Source: Actinomycetota bacterium (GTDB taxonomy: Bacteria; Actinomycetota; Actinomycetes; Streptosporangiales; Streptosporangiaceae). From it: 5,677 nucleotides of DNA. Under the pieces are notes generated by a model. It was not told the origin of the DNA, did no database searches, and saw nothing but the letters and a program-made list of their open reading frames with translations. The DNA is taken from assembly GCA_003168295.1 (NCBI GenBank), contig PMST01000647.1, positions 12,948 through 18,624 of the forward strand, given 5' to 3'. The translations under genes and the position numbers were made by a program. Below, piece by piece: positions 4,505 through 5,677 of the stretch. The number at the start of each line of letters is the position of its first letter. Position 1 is the first letter of the stretch.

Positions 4505-5479
4505 ATGACTCAGGACAAGGCGCGGAAGACTGCCACCCGTCGGCGCATGGCCGAAACCGGCGAGCCCTACTGCGAGGCCAGGCGCGCCGCCGGGGCCGAG
4601 GCGGAAGCGGACCCGGGTGGGGACGGACTTGGAGGGGCGACGCCGCCCACGCCGCGCGAGGAAGACTGGTACGCCCGGATGGCCGAAGAGGCCGGCCTCA
4701 GCGTGGCCGAGGTCAGGGCCCAGGAGATCGCGGCGCAGGCCAGGGTGCAGGCAGCGGAGGCCAGCGAACGGGCCGAACAGGCGCAAGATCTCGCGGAGCG
4801 GGCCAGGGAACGCTGTGAGCAGGCGGAAGAGGCGGCCATGATGGCGCACGAGGCCGCCGACCTGGCCGTTGAGGCGGCCGCGATGACCCGCGGCTGGGCC
4901 GACCCGGACGAGCAGGAACAGGCGCAGCGGCGGGCCGAGCAGGCGCGGGCCGCGGCGCACGAGGCGCAGCAGCGGGCTGACCTGGCCGCTCGGGCCGCCG
5001 ACCGGGCCGAGGAAGTGGCCGGTGAAGCCGAGGAGGCGGCGGAAGAGGCCGAAGGATTCGCGGGTGAGGCCGAGGAGAGGGCCGGGGAGTTTGGCGACGG
5101 GCCGCACGAGCATGTTCGGTGGGCGCGGCGGGGGCACTGGACCGGCGGACGGCGGGACAGCCAGGGCTGGGGGCACCCCGAGCCGCCGGAGCCGCCGGAG
5201 CCGCCGGACACGCCGGAGCCGCCGGAGCCGCCGCGCCACCCGGGGCACCCGGGGGCGCGCCACCCGGGGGCACCCAGGGCGGGGCACCCGGGGCACCCGG
5301 GGGCGGGGCCTGACCCGGGCGATTGGCTCGCAGACCAGGTCGGCCTGGCCCTGCGGCGGTTCGGCCGGCTCCAGGAGCGGGCCGAGGAGATGGTGAGCCG
5401 GGCCGAGCGGATGTTCGGGGCGTCCCATCAGGAGTCTCACCCGGATCAGGCTGAACCTGGCTCGCCCGGTTCAGGCTGA
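4505..5479 (+). CDS. Unrecognised Ala/Glu-rich coiled-coil protein with Pro/His repeat linker
   Basis: This 324-aa protein (326 if ATG 4499 is used) belongs to no named family I recognise. In order: a basic N-terminal motif, DKARKTATRRRMAETGEPYCEARR (residues 4-27), resembling a short element I recall at the ends of otherwise unrelated actinobacterial proteins; an acidic Gly/Pro linker (28-52); EEDWYARMAEEAGLSVAEV (53-70); and a long Ala/Glu/Arg/Gln coiled coil (about 64-195), broken once at RGWADPDE. It closes with four near-perfect heptads. Then come a Trp/Arg/His patch, six E-P-P-type triplets (226-243), a His-Pro-Gly segment (245-270) and an amphipathic helix, DWLADQVGLALRRFGRLQERAEEMV. 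There is no signal peptide or membrane segment, so it should be cytosolic. Third positions are strongly G/C in this frame. A scaffold, nucleoid-associated or cytoskeletal role would be guesswork. Confidence 0.8.
   Translation: MTQDKARKTATRRRMAETGEPYCEARRAAGAEAEADPGGDGLGGATPPTPREEDWYARMAEEAGLSVAEVRAQEIAAQARVQAAEASERAEQAQDLAERARERCEQAEEAAMMAHEAADLAVEAAAMTRGWADPDEQEQAQRRAEQARAAAHEAQQRADLAARAADRAEEVAGEAEEAAEEAEGFAGEAEERAGEFGDGPHEHVRWARRGHWTGGRRDSQGWGHPEPPEPPEPPDTPEPPEPPRHPGHPGARHPGAPRAGHPGHPGAGPDPGDWLADQVGLALRRFGRLQERAEEMVSRAERMFGASHQESHPDQAEPGSPGSG
5012..5095 (+). repeat. Four 21-bp heptad repeats in the coiled coil
   Basis: Four consecutive seven-residue units, EVAGEAE, EAAEEAE, GFAGEAE and ERAGEFG, are encoded by diverged 21-bp units. 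They form the last part of the long helix. The acidic Ala-rich faces suggest a regular coiled coil. DNA identity is lower than protein similarity, so the unit duplications are old or were kept by selection. Confidence 0.6.
5180..5233 (+). repeat. Six 9-bp GAGCCGCCG repeats (Glu-Pro-Pro)
   Basis: Five exact copies of GAGCCGCCG and one variant (GACACGCCG, unit 4) run in frame and encode EPP EPP EPP DTP EPP EPP. The expected product is a stiff polyproline-II rod between the coiled coil and the C-terminal helix. The near-identity of units indicates recent slippage expansion. Confidence 0.9.
5237..5305 (+). repeat. His-Pro-Gly repeat with an exact 21-bp direct repeat
   Basis: The same 21 bases (starting CACCCGGGGCACCC) occur at 5237-5257 and 5285-5305, with a related CACCCGGGGGCACC copy between them from 5261. 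The encoded residues run HPGHPGA, then HPGAP, then HPGHPGA. Seven regularly placed sites (five His, two Ala/Arg breaks) make a flexible, possibly metal-binding linker. The Gly spacing is only partly collagen-like. Confidence 0.85.
5451..5474 (+). terminator. Hairpin over the coiled-coil gene stop
   Basis: CTGAACC (5451-5457) pairs exactly with GGTTCAG (5468-5474) around a 10-nt loop. The stem covers the last codons and ends 2 nt before the TGA at 5477-5479. There is no T-run. It is a plausible U-less transcription end signal or RNA 3'-end stabiliser. Confidence 0.35.
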
Positions 5480-5601
5480 CGGCAGCGGGTTATCGGGGCG
5501 GGCCCGGCCGATCCGGGCGAGGTTGAGCGCCGGGGAAGTTCTCCCGCCCGGTCGGCTTGGCCCGCCTTACGGCTCCCGGCCGCCGTGCCGCGCCGTCCCG
5601 C

Positions 5602-5630
5602 TGACCCCACCAATGCATTCTGACCCCACA
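5602..5630. repeat. Paired CTGACCCCAC direct repeat
   Basis: CTGACCCCAC occurs at 5602-5611 and 5621-5630, a 19-bp period, with an ATGCAT palindrome between the copies. No gene covers it. The rest of 5480-5677 is non-coding as far as I can see; base composition becomes more AT-rich from 5610 onward. Repeated terminal motifs of this kind occur at ends of some insertion sequences such as the IS21 family, and could also be operator half-sites for a gene beyond 5677. Confidence 0.4.
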
Positions 5631-5677
5631 CACCTCAGCCCGGTTTGTATGGTTGTCACATCCTGCACACTCCGCTG

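Noticed and set aside
4457..5440. Long minus-strand frame rich in Leu, Arg, Pro and Gly opposite the coiled-coil gene
   Set aside because: It is a mirror of the G/C-ending codons on the plus strand. It has low-complexity LRRLRR runs and no domain pattern, whereas the plus frame has regular heptads, a promoter and a ribosome-binding site.

Overview
The window is very GC-rich, with codon third positions almost always G or C. It has short convergent and divergent gene spacings, U-less GC hairpins at gene ends, and a TOPRIM protein of a type I associate with Streptomyces and relatives. All this points to a high-GC actinomycete chromosome. No rRNA, tRNA, CRISPR array or complete mobile element is visible.

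Layout, left to right. (1) At 1-186 (+) is the C-terminal third of a VOC/glyoxalase-fold protein cut by the window edge. (2) A long hairpin at 213-260 separates it from a convergent stand-alone TOPRIM protein at 269-940 (-). (3) A 62-bp divergent gap leads into a cobalamin-independent methionine synthase (MetE) C-domain-like methyltransferase at 1003-2166 (+). (4) A GC hairpin at 2197-2215 separates that gene from a convergent 573-aa amidohydrolase at 2220-3941 (-), whose N-terminal loop carries an expanded 15-bp / five-residue repeat. (5) The largest gap, 3942-4504, holds a doubtful small minus-strand ORF, a perfect 10-bp inverted repeat, an AT-rich island, a good housekeeping-type promoter and a possible leader ORF. 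(6) At 4505-5479 (+) is an unrecognised Ala/Glu-rich coiled-coil protein. It has a basic N-terminal motif, a Pro/His/Gly repeat linker and an amphipathic C-terminal helix. (7) The last 198 bp hold a hairpin over the stop codon and a pair of CTGACCCCAC repeats that could be the edge of an insertion element beyond the window.

The genes do not form an obvious operon or pathway. Orientations alternate (+ - + - +), each gene appears to be its own transcription unit, and nothing in the sequence ties the methyltransferase, amidohydrolase and coiled-coil protein together functionally. The least explained items are the coiled-coil protein, the regulatory-looking gap before it, the pentad expansion in the amidohydrolase, and the non-standard acidic motif of the TOPRIM protein.
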